Positions 15,905-25,952 of a stretch of 33,630 nt of DNA are shown in pieces. The position numbers and the translations under genes were made by a program. The stretch spans positions 1-33,630 of the forward strand of contig JAFQQR010000034.1 of assembly GCA_017410505.1 (NCBI GenBank). Direction: 5' to 3'. The DNA is from Clostridia bacterium (GTDB lineage: Bacteria > Bacillota > Clostridia > TANB77 > CAG-508). Position 1 is the stretch's first letter. Every line of letters begins with the position of its first letter. The notes below the pieces were generated by a model. The model was not told the DNA's origin. It saw only the letters and a program-made list of their open reading frames with translations, and ran no database searches.

Positions 15905-16604
15905 ATGAAAAAAGAAAACCAAAATTTTTATATTGAATTTGTAACAAATAATGAGAAAAGTGAGTATAATTTACTTTTTATAAATAAAATTTTTAATAAA
16001 ATTAATGTAGTACGAAGGGACTTATTAGAAAAATTAGAAATAGAAACATGCAGAAAAGTAAGAATTATATTGTTTGATGATAGAGAGAGATTCATAAATA
16101 CAATAAAAAAATTCTATGAAAATGAAGCTAAAATTCCAAGTTATTGTAGAGGAACAATACAAGAAGGAATTATATATTTTTTAATAAACAATAAGATAGA
16201 AATAGATACATATAGATATGAAATAGAAATGAGGAAAATTATTCACGAATATATACATATTGAATACATATCAAGTAATGACAAACGAATTGTTTGGATA
16301 GATGAGGGAATAGCTCAAAATTTTTCAAATGAGAGACGGAAAATTTATAAGAGAAAAATATATAAATATTTTAGAAGGCGATATAGAAGAAATTAACCTT
16401 AATCTATTAAATCATGAAAGTGGTAGTTTTATTATAGATGATAAGATAAATGGGTATGATGTTTCGTATCTTGCAGTAAGATATTTAATTGAAACATTAT
16501 CAAAAGAGAAATTTAACAAACTTATAAGAAATAATGAAAAGATAGTAGAAACAGGAAAAATAGTTTATAAAGAATTATTAAAATATTTTAATAGTCCTTT
16601 ATAA
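15905..16604 (+). CDS. Gluzincin-like metallopeptidase, needs +1 shift at CGG-A
   Basis: Frame 0 gives 163 aa with HEYIH (His114-His118) and a downstream Glu134 in WIDEGIA. This is the zinc-binding layout of peptidase MA-like gluzincins. Frame 0 then runs into a basic non-family tail and stops at 16396. A second open frame covers 16329-16604. Skipping the C of the in-frame CGG at 16337 joins them as ..NER-GKFIREKY.., giving 232 aa that continues the expected helical region after the zinc site. No signal peptide is seen. If the shift does not occur, this is a pseudogene or a truncated protein. The ATG follows AAAGGAATTATTTATAAA, a rather distant ribosome site. Confidence 0.65.
16334..16340 (+). 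other. CGG-A +1 shift site 2
   Basis: Frame 0 reads AGA CGG AAA. Skipping the C gives AGA GGA AAA and opens 88 further codons. Confidence 0.65.
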
Positions 16605-16680
16605 AAGTCTAAAAAGAGAGAGTCTAAATTTATATGTGCAACTTATTAAGGATATAAAAAAAGATTTAATCAACTATCAG

Positions 16681-16716
16681 AAAATGATTGCTGTATTTTA
16701 CAGGAATCATTTTTTT
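16681..16716 (+). terminator. Rho-independent terminator
   Basis: A 15-base arm (16681-16695) pairs with 16699-16713 with one G.G mismatch, and a T-run follows. The stretch 16605-16838 otherwise holds no gene that I can support. Confidence 0.75.
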
Positions 16717-16838
16717 CGCTGACATATATAATAATTATAATAATTTGTATAATTAATTATAGAACTTGAACAATGGTTAGTCTTATGTTATAAATATATC
16801 ATATAAGGAGAATACAAACAAAAAAGAAGTTATAGAAT

Positions 16839-16867
16839 TTGATATTTCTTAAAATATGTGATATAAT
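16839..16867 (+). promoter_or_regulatory. sigma-A promoter of trpS
   Basis: TTGATA (16839-16844), a 17-base spacer and TATAAT (16862-16867) predict a start near 16874. This leaves only about 34 bases of leader, so no T-box is present. It also excludes the in-frame start at 16839. Confidence 0.75.
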
Positions 16868-16907
16868 TTTGGATAATTATGTAAGAAATGAAAAGGAGAA
16901 CTGTATA

Positions 16908-17924
16908 ATGGATAAAAAAAGAATATTAACAGGAGATAGACCAACAGGAAAATTGCATATAGGACATTATTTTGGTTCACTAAAAACAAGATTAGAAATG
17001 CAAGAAAATCCAGAATATGAACCATTTATATTAATAGCAGATGTTCAAGCATTAACAGATAATTTTAATAATCCAGAAAAAGTAAGAAAAAATATAAGAG
17101 AAGTAGCAATGGATTATTTATCAGTAGGAATAGACCCAAATAAAACAACAATATATATACAATCAATGATACCAGAAACAGCTGAATTAACAGTATATTA
17201 TTCAAATCTAGTTACAATAGCAAGATTACAAAGAAATCCAACAGTAAAAACAGAAATAGCTCAAAAGAAAGAACTATTTGGAGAAAGTGTAACATATGGA
17301 TTTTTAGGATATCCAGTAAATCAAGCAGCAGACATAACAACATTTGAAGGAGAACTAGTGCCAGTTGGAGAAGACCAATTACCATTAATAGAACAATGTA
17401 GAGAAATAGTAAGAAAATTCAATAGTATATATGGGGAAGGTGTTCTAAAAGAACCAAAAGCAGTTTTATCAAGTTCAAAAAGAATAAAAGGATTAGATGG
17501 AAACGAAAAAATGGGTAAATCTCTAGGAAATGCAATATATTTATCAGATAGTGAAGAAGAAATTACTAAAAAAGTAATGGGGGCAGTAACAGACCCAAAT
17601 CGTATAAAAAAAGATGATTTAGGAAATCCTGATATATGTATGGTTGCATATTATCATAACTTATTTACATCAAAAGAAGATGTAAAAACAGTATGTGAAG
17701 AATGTAAAGCTGGAAAACGTGGTTGTGTAGCTTGTAAAAAACAGTTAGCTGCAAATATAATTGAAGAATTAAGACCAATAAGAGAAAAAAGAGCTTATTA
17801 TGAAGCACATCCAGAGGAAGTGGATAAAATTTTAATTGAGGGAACAGAAAAAGCTAGAGCAGTTGCAAAAGAAACTATGAAAAAAGTAAAAAAGGCAATG
17901 ATGTTGGATTATTTTGTCCAATAG
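16908..17924 (+). CDS. trpS: Tryptophanyl-tRNA synthetase with Fe-S type cysteine motif
   Basis: TrpRS charges tRNA-Trp. The 338-aa protein has the class I motif HIGH at residues 17-20 and KMGKS at 201-205. Between the catalytic core and the anticodon-binding region there are five Cys: 244, 263, 266, 273 and 276. C244-x21-C266-x6-C273-x2-C276 closely resembles the C-x22-C-x6-C-x2-C iron-sulfur motif described for Thermotoga maritima TrpRS. The start ATG at 16908 follows AAAAGGAG. The upstream extension to 16839 overlaps the promoter and is rejected. The last codons overlap a GTCC-type palindromic repeat. Confidence 0.96.
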   Translation: MDKKRILTGDRPTGKLHIGHYFGSLKTRLEMQENPEYEPFILIADVQALTDNFNNPEKVRKNIREVAMDYLSVGIDPNKTTIYIQSMIPETAELTVYYSNLVTIARLQRNPTVKTEIAQKKELFGESVTYGFLGYPVNQAADITTFEGELVPVGEDQLPLIEQCREIVRKFNSIYGEGVLKEPKAVLSSSKRIKGLDGNEKMGKSLGNAIYLSDSEEEITKKVMGAVTDPNRIKKDDLGNPDICMVAYYHNLFTSKEDVKTVCEECKAGKRGCVACKKQLAANIIEELRPIREKRAYYEAHPEEVDKILIEGTEKARAVAKETMKKVKKAMMLDYFVQ

Positions 17925-17973
17925 GGATGTTTCTTTTTGGTCATTTTTGTCCAATTGGGACAGATGTTATCAT
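17915..17973. repeat. GTCCAAT-type palindromic repeat overlapping the trpS stop
   Basis: TTTTGTCCAATAGGGA and TTTTGTCCAATTGGGACAG are close copies of the TGTCCAAATGGGACA unit found before spoIIIAA. The first unit supplies the last two codons and stop of trpS. Confidence 0.5.
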
Positions 17974-18027
17974 GATAAGGTGTCTAAATACATTCTTAAC
18001 TAAATATATAGAATGGAGGAATAAGGA

Positions 18028-19303
<1,276 letters not shown>

Positions 19304-19304
19304 A

Positions 19305-19350
19305 CGTTAGAAGTCAGAGGTCAGAAGTCAGACATCTGATTTCCGACTTT
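19305..19350. repeat. AGAAGTCAG short repeat array
   Basis: AGAAGTCAGAGGTCAGAAGTCAG consists of near-tandem 7-9 base units, followed by a partial complement ending in GACTTTT. It separates obg from lysS and may act as a weak terminator. Confidence 0.4.
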
Positions 19351-19377
19351 TAAAAATAAAAAAGGAGAGAATGAAAA

Positions 19378-20889
19378 ATGAGTGAAAATCAAAATAATCA
19401 AAACAATGAACAAGTTGAAGAATTAGATATGAATCATCTAATGCAAATAAGAAGGGATAAATTAAAAGAATTACAAGAACAAGGGAAAGACCCTTTTGAA
19501 ATAACAAAATTTAATAGAACAAATACAGCTGGAGAAATTAAAGCAAATTATGAACAATTTGAGCAAAAAGATGTTACAGTAGCCGGAAGAATTATAGCAA
19601 AAAGAATAATGGGAAAAGCATCATTTTGTACAATTCAAGATTGCGATGAAAAAATTCAAAGTTATGTTAGTATAAATGACTTAGGAGAAGAAAGTTACAA
19701 AGCATTTAAAACATGGGATATTGGAGATTTAATTGGAATAACAGGATTTGTATTTAAAACAAGAACTGAAGAAATATCAGTACATGCAAAAGAAGTAACA
19801 TTGCTTTCAAAATCATTAAGACCATTACCTGAAAAATTCCATGGATTAAAAGATGTGGATTTAAGATATAGACAAAGATATGTAGATTTAATAATGAATC
19901 CAGAAGTAAAAGAAAGCTTTGTAATGAGAAGTAAAATCATTAGTAATATAAGAAAAATTTTAGAAGAAAAAGGATATCTAGAAGTTGAAACACCAATATT
20001 AAATACAATATCAGGTGGAGCAACAGCTAGACCATTTATAACGCATCATAATTCTTTAGATATAGATATGTATTTAAGAATTGCGCTAGAATTAAACTTA
20101 AAAAGATTAATAGTTGGTGGAATGGATAAAGTTTATGAAATAGGAAGAGTATTCAGAAATGAAGGAATGGATATAAGACATAATCCAGAATTTACAATGC
20201 TTGAACTATATGCAGCATACGAAGATTTTCATGATATGATGGATATAACAGAAGAAATATTCTCAAGAACAGCACAAGAAGTATTAGGAACAACAAAAAT
20301 TACATATCAAGGACAAGAGATAGATTTAACACCAGGATGGAAAAGAATAACAATGATAGACTCAATAAAAGAAGCATGTGGTGTAGACTTTAATGAAATA
20401 CAAACAGACGAAGAAGCTGTAGCATTAGCAAAAGAAAGAGGAATACAAATACCAGACAAAACAAAAGAAACAAGAGGAGATGTAATTAGTTTATTCTTTG
20501 ATGAATATGTAGAAAAAACACTAATACAACCAACATTTATATATGAATATCCAGTAGAAATTTCACCACTTGCAAAAAAATGTCCTAAAAATAAGAGAAT
20601 GACAGAAAGATTTGAAGTATTTATTGGTGGTAGAGAATACGGAAATGCATTCTCAGAATTAAATGATCCAATAGATCAATATGAAAGATTCAAAAAACAA
20701 GTTGAAGCAAAAGAAGCTGGTGACGAAGAAGCTGGTATGATGGATGAAGATTATATAAATGCATTAGAAATAGGATTACCTCCAACAGGTGGTCTTGGAA
20801 TTGGGATTGATAGATTAGTAATGCTTTTAACAGATAGTGCGTCAATTAGAGATGCGTTGTTATTCCCAACGATGAAACCTCTTAATTAG
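19378..20889 (+). CDS. lysS: Lysyl-tRNA synthetase, class II
   Basis: LysRS charges tRNA-Lys. The 503-aa protein has an N-terminal OB-fold anticodon-binding domain (about residues 55-165) and a class II catalytic domain. Motif 2 is in [22 protein letters not shown], and motif 3 is [15 protein letters not shown] near the C terminus. The acidic, Asn/Gln-rich first 15 residues are typical. An AAGGAGAG ribosome site precedes the ATG. Length and motifs are complete, with no disruption. Confidence 0.98.
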   Translation: MSENQNNQNNEQVEELDMNHLMQIRRDKLKELQEQGKDPFEITKFNRTNTAGEIKANYEQFEQKDVTVAGRIIAKRIMGKASFCTIQDCDEKIQSYVSINDLGEESYKAFKTWDIGDLIGITGFVFKTRTEEISVHAKEVTLLSKSLRPLPEKFHGLKDVDLRYRQRYVDLIMNPEVKESFVMRSKIISNIRKILEEKGYLEVETPILNTISGGATARPFITHHNSLDIDMYLRIALELNLKRLIVGGMDKVYEIGRVFRNEGMDIRHNPEFTMLELYAAYEDFHDMMDITEEIFSRTAQEVLGTTKITYQGQEIDLTPGWKRITMIDSIKEACGVDFNEIQTDEEAVALAKERGIQIPDKTKETRGDVISLFFDEYVEKTLIQPTFIYEYPVEISPLAKKCPKNKRMTERFEVFIGGREYGNAFSELNDPIDQYERFKKQVEAKEAGDEEAGMMDEDYINALEIGLPPTGGLGIGIDRLVMLLTDSASIRDALLFPTMKPLN

Positions 20890-20904
20890 TAAATAAGGAG
20901 ATAG

Positions 20905-20980
20905 GAAATGGGGACGGGTTAAAAATCCCCATTTTTGATAATAAATTAAAAAATGGGGATTTTTAACCCGTCCCCATTTC
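20905..20980. repeat. GGGGACGGG palindrome, 32-bp perfect stem
   Basis: GAAATGGGGACGGGTTAAAA.. pairs perfectly over 32 bases with its complement across a short AT loop. It lies between lysS and the M50 gene and ends 18 bases before the latter's ATG. It belongs to the same family as 9728-9804 and 25898-25937. Confidence 0.85.
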
Positions 20981-20997
20981 ACAAAAGGAGAAAAAGT

Positions 20998-21738
20998 ATG
21001 TTTAATTTTTCATTTGATAAAAGAACAATGTATATAATAATAGCAGTAATGCTAGGAATAGCATTATTACAATTTGCTACAAATCCAAGCGAATTAATAG
21101 GATTATTACTAAGTGCACCAGGAGTATTAATAGCAATAACATTTCACGAATTTGCTCATGGATATGCAGCATATAAACTAGGAGATAATACAGCCAAAAA
21201 TCAAGGAAGGCTTAGCTTAAATCCATTAGACCATCTAGATCCTATTGGAACTCTAATGTTATTAGTAGCAGGATTTGGATGGGGAAAACCAGTAGAAGTA
21301 AATCCAAGAAATTATACAAGAAAAATGTCTATGGAAAAAGGAGAAGCAATAGTTTCACTTGCTGGACCTTTAATGAATTTTGTATTAGCAATAATATTTA
21401 CACTAATATATTATGCAATATATAAATTTGCAGGAATATCATTTATGGCATCAACTGTGGGTAGTATAATAATGCTATTAATATCAAGTACAATTTCAAT
21501 AAATATTGGTTTAGGAGTATTTAATTTAATACCATTACCACCATTAGATGGTTCAAAAATAATAATGCCATTTTTACCATATAAAGCAAAACAATTCTTT
21601 GTTAATAATGAGCAAATATTTTATATAGTATTTGTTTTGCTATGGGTAACAGGATTGGCAGGAACGATAATATCACCAGTAATTTCTTGGGTAGGTAAAG
21701 GAATATTATCATTAGGAGCTCTAGTATTTGGATTATAA
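20998..21738 (+). CDS. M50-family (site-2 protease type) membrane metalloprotease
   Basis: The 246-aa protein has five or six membrane segments and the zinc motif HEFAH at residues 50-54 within a membrane helix. The second signature NLIPLPPLDG near residue 180 carries the third ligand Asp. It matches the short, PDZ-less YwhC-type M50 group, which cleaves membrane segments of substrates not known here. The ATG at 20998 follows AAAAGGAG. The in-frame start at 20953 would translate part of the palindromic repeat and is rejected. Confidence 0.93.
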   Translation: MFNFSFDKRTMYIIIAVMLGIALLQFATNPSELIGLLLSAPGVLIAITFHEFAHGYAAYKLGDNTAKNQGRLSLNPLDHLDPIGTLMLLVAGFGWGKPVEVNPRNYTRKMSMEKGEAIVSLAGPLMNFVLAIIFTLIYYAIYKFAGISFMASTVGSIIMLLISSTISINIGLGVFNLIPLPPLDGSKIIMPFLPYKAKQFFVNNEQIFYIVFVLLWVTGLAGTIISPVISWVGKGILSLGALVFGL

Positions 21739-21740
21739 AA

Positions 21741-21786
21741 AAGAGAGATTAAGGAGACGGGCTTAAATAACCATCTCCATTCTCTA
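21741..21786. repeat. Degenerate GGAGACGGG palindrome
   Basis: AGAGAGATTAAGGAGACGGGC and CCATCTCCATTCTCT form an imperfect stem between the M50 gene and tsaD. It looks like an eroded copy of the GGGGACGGG repeat. Confidence 0.4.
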
Positions 21787-21804
21787 ATTTTAGGAGATAA
21801 TAAA

Positions 21805-22797
21805 ATGGAAAAAGATATATTAACACTAGGAATAGAATCAAGCTGTGATGAAACATCAGTAGCAGTAATAAAAAATGGAAGAGAAATACTATCAAATATA
21901 ATAGATACACAAATACCAATACATGAAAAATATGGAGGAGTTGTGCCAGAAATAGCTTCAAGAAATCATATAGAAGCAATTTCAAGAGTTACAAAAAAAG
22001 CATTAGAAGAAGCGAATATTACATTTGATGATATAGATGCAATAACGCCAACATATGGACCAGGGCTAGTTGGAGCTTTATTGGTAGGGCTTTCTTATGC
22101 AAAGGCATTGAGTTTTGCAATAGATAAGCCACTTGTTGGAGTTAATCATATACAAGGACATATTGCGTCAAATTACATAACTTATAAAGAGTTAAAACCA
22201 CCATTTTTATGTGTAATGATGTCAGGGGGAAATACACAGCTAGTTCATGTAAAAAATTATACAGAATTCGAAGTTTTAGGAAAAACTAGAGATGATGCGA
22301 TAGGAGAAGCTTTTGACAAAGTGGCAAGAGTAGTTGGGCTTGGATATCCAGGAGGGCCTAAAATAGACAAGCTTGCAAAAGAAGGAAATCCAAATGCAAT
22401 AGAGTTACCTAAAACACATTTTGATAATTTAGATTTTAGTTTTAGTGGAATAAAAACAGCAGTGATAAATTTGCATCATAAAAATCCTGATGTAAATAAA
22501 GCAGATTTATGTGCAAGTTTTGAAAAAACAGTAACAGAAATATTAATTGAAAACACTAAAAAAGCATTAAAACAAATAGATTTAAACACAGTAGTTTTAG
22601 CAGGGGGAGTATCTGCTAATAGTTATATAAGAAAAGAATTTTTGAAATTAGAAGAAAAAAATATAAAAGTTTATATGCCAGATTTAAAATTATGTACTGA
22701 CAATGCTGCAATGATAGCATCAGCTGGATATTATAATTTTATAAATGGAAGTACAAGTGATTTAGATTTGAATGCTATACCAAATTTAAAACTATAA
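21805..22797 (+). CDS. tsaD: tRNA threonylcarbamoyladenosine synthase subunit TsaD
   Basis: TsaD transfers the threonylcarbamoyl group to A37 of tRNAs that read ANN codons, working with TsaB and TsaE. The 330-aa protein has the ASKHA fold. [13 protein letters not shown] lies at the N terminus, the metal-binding HxxxH is His115-His119 (NHIQGH), and [18 protein letters not shown] and [11 protein letters not shown] follow. The length is near the usual 335-340. A TTTTAGGAG ribosome site precedes the ATG. tsaB and tsaE are not in the window. Confidence 0.97.
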   Translation: MEKDILTLGIESSCDETSVAVIKNGREILSNIIDTQIPIHEKYGGVVPEIASRNHIEAISRVTKKALEEANITFDDIDAITPTYGPGLVGALLVGLSYAKALSFAIDKPLVGVNHIQGHIASNYITYKELKPPFLCVMMSGGNTQLVHVKNYTEFEVLGKTRDDAIGEAFDKVARVVGLGYPGGPKIDKLAKEGNPNAIELPKTHFDNLDFSFSGIKTAVINLHHKNPDVNKADLCASFEKTVTEILIENTKKALKQIDLNTVVLAGGVSANSYIRKEFLKLEEKNIKVYMPDLKLCTDNAAMIASAGYYNFINGSTSDLDLNAIPNLKL

Positions 22798-22819
22798 AAC
22801 AATATATAAATTAAAAAGA

Positions 22820-22850
22820 AAAAGGAGTGCATATTAGAAGCACTCCTTTT
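22820..22850. terminator. Terminator between tsaD and the hybrid protease
   Basis: AAAAGGAGTGC pairs with GCACTCCTTTT around a nine-base loop. On the minus strand it is followed by TTCTTTTT, so it suits the protease gene best. On the plus strand the tail is short. Confidence 0.8.
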
Positions 22851-22901
22851 ACAAGATAATTCTTAATTTTAAAATACTACATGAATTAAGAATTAGAGAT
22901 A

Positions 22902-24806
22902 TTATTTATGATTTTTTTCATATTCCTCAAAAATTTTGTCAATTTCCGGTGCTGATAAGATTCCGTCTTCCATAAGAGCGTCAACCAGTATTTCAAGATA
23001 ATCTCTTTTTTCTAAAAGAAGTTTTTCAACATATTCTCTAGCTTCTTTCAAAATTTTATCGACACGCTTATTTATTACAGAAATAAGTTCATCATTATAC
23101 ATTGGATTATCAGACTCCCTCAAATAAACTCTATCTTGTGTAAATTCTTCATCTAAACCATATCTAGTAACTAAATCTTTGGCTATTCTAGTTGCTTTTG
23201 CTAGATCACTAGATGCTCCAGCTGTTAACTCGTTAGAATACATTTTTTCAGCAACACGTCCTGCTAAAAGACTTCCTAATCTTTGAGTAAAATAAGTTTT
23301 ACTTCTTGATGGGGTTACATCTGGATCAATTTCAAGAACATTGACTCCAAGATAATCTTCTGCGGGCATTATTGATACTGCAAGAATAACATATTCTGAA
23401 AGTTCTTCAGCAAATTTATGAACAATGTAATGTCCAGCCTCATGATAAGCCGTAGATTTTTTCACCTTATCTGAGAGTTTATCAAATTTTCGCTTATTAA
23501 TTGAGAAATTATCTAAAATATCCTGTTTAGTAACAGTATGGCGATTTTCAATCTGTGCACAAACCATACATTTATCCAAAAGGTCTAAAGTTCTATCCGG
23601 ATTTTTAGTTTCAAAGTTATAGCAAGATGCATTTAATATAACAAAGTCAACTAATTTCTTTGATATTGTTGTCTCATGGCTTTCTTCCAGTTTTTTAATT
23701 TGATTTTTAATCATAGGGTAGACTTCAAATGCCCTAGGCTCATTAACAAAAACTCTTTCAAATCGCCTTTTTAGAGCACCATCTTTAGAAAAGTATTCTT
23801 TATACTCATGTGAGGTAGTTGCTCCAATAACAAGAGTGTCACCTCTTGCAAGCATAGGTTTTAATGCATTAGCAAGATCTAAATCACCATCTCTACAAGC
23901 ACCAGCTCCGAGTAATAGATGAACTTCATCAATAAATAAAATACACTTAGGATGTTTTTTTAGAAAAGAAATTAGCTCCATAAATCTTTGCTCAGCAGTA
24001 CCACGATACATAGTACCTGCAACAATAGCATTTACATCTAAAGAAAGCACAATGCAATCTTTAAAAAATTCAGGGCAATTACCAGTTACAATCATCCATG
24101 TGAATTTTTCTACTATAGCACTTTTTCCAACTCCAGGTTCTCCAATTAAAATAGCATTTCTTTTAGTTCTTTTCATCAAAATTCGTATAAGTGCTTTTGT
24201 TTCTTCATCTCTACCACATATTAAACATTCTTTCTCATCTGAAGAAAATTCATCATTAAGTACAGTCAAAAATGAAGAAAGATTTGCGGGAAGAGTGAAT
24301 GTCTTATGTGGTTTAGGATTATCAAACTTAAAATTTGACGCAATTGGCAAAGGTTGATTAGGTTCATTAAAGCTAGGGTCAAAAGTAAGCATGATATTGA
24401 TATAGTCTTCAGGAAAAACTTCTGCAAGAGCAGCGAATAAATCTGATATATCAATAAAATTCCTGTCATAATAATTTGTAGCAATTTCTAAAGCTTTGTC
24501 AAAAATTGTAAAAATTGAAAAATCCAAACAATAAAAAGTATTAGCTAAATTAAGAGTAACCACAGTTGATTTTTTAGAATTTTGTAAATTTTCATTAATG
24601 TATCCTACAGCTTTTTTATGAATCTCATCTTCAGTAAGATTTTTACCTAATAAATACTTGTAAATAGGTGTATCAGGTAAAATAAACATTGAGATATCAA
24701 AGAAAGCTTTTGGGATAAAATTTAGTTTACTGCTAGTAGAAATCATCCGAGATAATTCTAATACTTTTAGTGCAGAAATGTGAAATCTGTAATTTTTTCC
24801 CTCCAT
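22902..24806 (-). CDS. Hybrid protease: Clp-type AAA+ module fused to FtsH-type M41 peptidase
   Basis: The 634-aa protein joins two parts. Residues ~1-190 form a Clp-N-like or unassigned helical N-terminal region with no membrane segment. Residues ~195-430 are a ClpA/ClpC-type first AAA+ module: GRDEE, Walker A GEPGVGKS (222-229) and Walker B CILFIDEVH (Asp293, Glu294), with MYRGTAEQRF as the pore-loop region and a RRFERV Arg finger. Residues ~450-625 are an M41 zinc peptidase: HEAGH (455-459) and a third ligand Asp534 in GASSDLAKAT, spaced as in FtsH. It is probably a soluble ATP-dependent protease. The ATG at 24806 follows AAGGAGG. Arg20 uses CGG followed by A, without a frame change. Confidence 0.88.
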   Translation of the reverse strand: MEGKNYRFHISALKVLELSRMISTSSKLNFIPKAFFDISMFILPDTPIYKYLLGKNLTEDEIHKKAVGYINENLQNSKKSTVVTLNLANTFYCLDFSIFTIFDKALEIATNYYDRNFIDISDLFAALAEVFPEDYINIMLTFDPSFNEPNQPLPIASNFKFDNPKPHKTFTLPANLSSFLTVLNDEFSSDEKECLICGRDEETKALIRILMKRTKRNAILIGEPGVGKSAIVEKFTWMIVTGNCPEFFKDCIVLSLDVNAIVAGTMYRGTAEQRFMELISFLKKHPKCILFIDEVHLLLGAGACRDGDLDLANALKPMLARGDTLVIGATTSHEYKEYFSKDGALKRRFERVFVNEPRAFEVYPMIKNQIKKLEESHETTISKKLVDFVILNASCYNFETKNPDRTLDLLDKCMVCAQIENRHTVTKQDILDNFSINKRKFDKLSDKVKKSTAYHEAGHYIVHKFAEELSEYVILAVSIMPAEDYLGVNVLEIDPDVTPSRSKTYFTQRLGSLLAGRVAEKMYSNELTAGASSDLAKATRIAKDLVTRYGLDEEFTQDRVYLRESDNPMYNDELISVINKRVDKILKEAREYVEKLLLEKRDYLEILVDALMEDGILSAPEIDKIFEEYEKNHK

Positions 24807-24836
24807 AAATAACGCCTCCTTGTAAATGTGCAAGTT

Positions 24837-24879
24837 GTTGTAACATAATCATTTTACAACCAGTTTGAGTATTTGTCAA
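24837..24879 (-). promoter_or_regulatory. Promoter with palindromic operator for the hybrid protease
   Basis: Minus-strand TTGACA (24879-24874), a 17-base spacer and TAAAAT (24856-24851) form a near-consensus promoter. GTTGTAA (24837-24843) and TTACAAC (24854-24860) form a 7-bp dyad with a 10-base spacer that covers the -10. This is the position expected for a repressor site. It does not match CIRCE, CtsR or LexA boxes. Confidence 0.6.
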
Positions 24880-24899
24880 TAAATATATATGTATTTTTG

Positions 24900-25133
24900 A
24901 GTTTTGTTTTTTGCAAAAGCTGCATTACATCATAGGATGAATACATATATATTAAAATTCCGTTCCTTACTGGTCGGACTAATCATATGAGGGAGATATA
25001 GGCAGTTCAAAGCTTGAAATGTTAATCTGGATAATCTGTATGTTTTTGTGTCCTTCCAAACTGCGCGTCACTGCATTTTAATATATATGTATTCATCCTA
25101 TGATGTAATGCAGCTTTTGCAAAAAACAAAACT
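24900..25133. repeat. Long inverted-repeat element, copy 1
   Basis: Two 59-base arms (24900-24958 and 25075-25133) are almost perfect complements, enclosing a 116-base core that begins TCCGTTCCTTACTGGTCGGA and ends CTGCGCGTCACTGC. A second copy with an equally long core lies at 31521-31756. The cores are highly similar while the stems differ by compensated changes. It encodes no protein that I can support. It could be a MITE-like mobile hairpin or a structured RNA. Confidence 0.85.
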
Positions 25134-25148
25134 TAAATATGTATTATC

Positions 25149-25177
25149 TAGACAATTTTTTAAAAATATTGTAAACT
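25149..25177 (+). promoter_or_regulatory. Promoter of the metallophosphatase gene
   Basis: TAGACA (25149-25154), a 17-base spacer and TAAACT (25172-25177) lie just after the inverted-repeat element and about 30 bases before the gene. Confidence 0.5.
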
Positions 25178-25207
25178 ATATAAAGAAATGAAAAAAGGAG
25201 GAGAATT

Positions 25208-25900
25208 ATGGCAATATATACAATAGGAGATTTACATTTATCATTTGAAACAAATAAACCGATGGATATATTTGGAGTAAAATGGGAAAAGCATGAAGAA
25301 AAGATAAAAAAAGACTGGCAAGAAAAAGTAAAAGAAAATGATTTAGTAGTATTGCCAGGAGATTTTTCATGGGCAATGTATCTTGAAGAAACACAAAAAG
25401 ATTTTGAATTTATAAATAAATTACCAGGAAAAAAGCTATTATTAAAAGGAAATCACGATTATTGGTGGTCAACAGTAACAAGTATGAGAAAATATTTAAA
25501 AGAAAATGGATTGGAAAATATAGATTTTTTATATAATAATAGTTATGAATTCGAAAATCAAATAATAGTAGGAACAAGAGGTTGGACTATTTCTGAAGAA
25601 GCAGAAGATATAAGACTGACTAAGAGGGAAATAGATAGATTAGAATTATCAATAAAAGATGGAGTATCAAAATATGGAGAAGATAAAGAAATAATAGTAT
25701 TTATGCATTATCCACCAGTAACTAAAAATTATATGGATACAGATTATATTAAAATAATGAAAAAGTATAATGTAAAAAGATGTTTTTATGGACATTTACA
25801 TGCAGGCTCAATTCAAGAGGCAGTAGAAGGTACAATACAAGGAATACAATTAAAATTAGTAAGTGCAGATGGGCTTGATTTTAAACTATTGAAAATATAA
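25208..25900 (+). CDS. Calcineurin-type metallophosphatase
   Basis: The 230-aa protein has the full metallophosphoesterase signature. GDLHLS is at residues 7-12, GDFSW near 53, GNHDYWW near 82-88, HYPP near 167 and YGHLHAG near 199. It resembles the COG1768 group of predicted phosphohydrolases. It is soluble, and the substrate is unknown. An AAGGAGGAG ribosome site precedes the ATG. recG follows after a palindromic repeat and may be cotranscribed. Confidence 0.92.
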   Translation: MAIYTIGDLHLSFETNKPMDIFGVKWEKHEEKIKKDWQEKVKENDLVVLPGDFSWAMYLEETQKDFEFINKLPGKKLLLKGNHDYWWSTVTSMRKYLKENGLENIDFLYNNSYEFENQIIVGTRGWTISEEAEDIRLTKREIDRLELSIKDGVSKYGEDKEIIVFMHYPPVTKNYMDTDYIKIMKKYNVKRCFYGHLHAGSIQEAVEGTIQGIQLKLVSADGLDFKLLKI

Positions 25901-25937
25901 AAGGGGGAATTGGGGACGGGTCTTAAATCCCCCTTTT
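25898..25937 (+). repeat. Short GGGGACGGG repeat with terminator shape
   Basis: AAAAGGGGG and CCCCCTTTTT flank ATTGGGGACGGGTCTTAAAT. It is a single-hairpin version of the dispersed repeat, and it overlaps the end of the metallophosphatase gene. Confidence 0.65.
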
Positions 25938-25952
25938 TCAAAGGAGAAAATA

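Noticed and set aside
16329..16604. An independent 91-aa gene
   Set aside because: It has no ribosome site, and it continues the gluzincin once the CGG-A shift is allowed.
16605..16907. T-box leader for trpS
   Set aside because: The consensus promoter at 16839-16867 leaves about 34 bases of leader, and no T-box sequence or specifier stem is visible.
24900..25133. CRISPR array or integron attC site
   Set aside because: There is one inverted pair of arms with a unique core, no repeated spacers and no cas or integrase gene. Recombination-core motifs are not seen at the ends.
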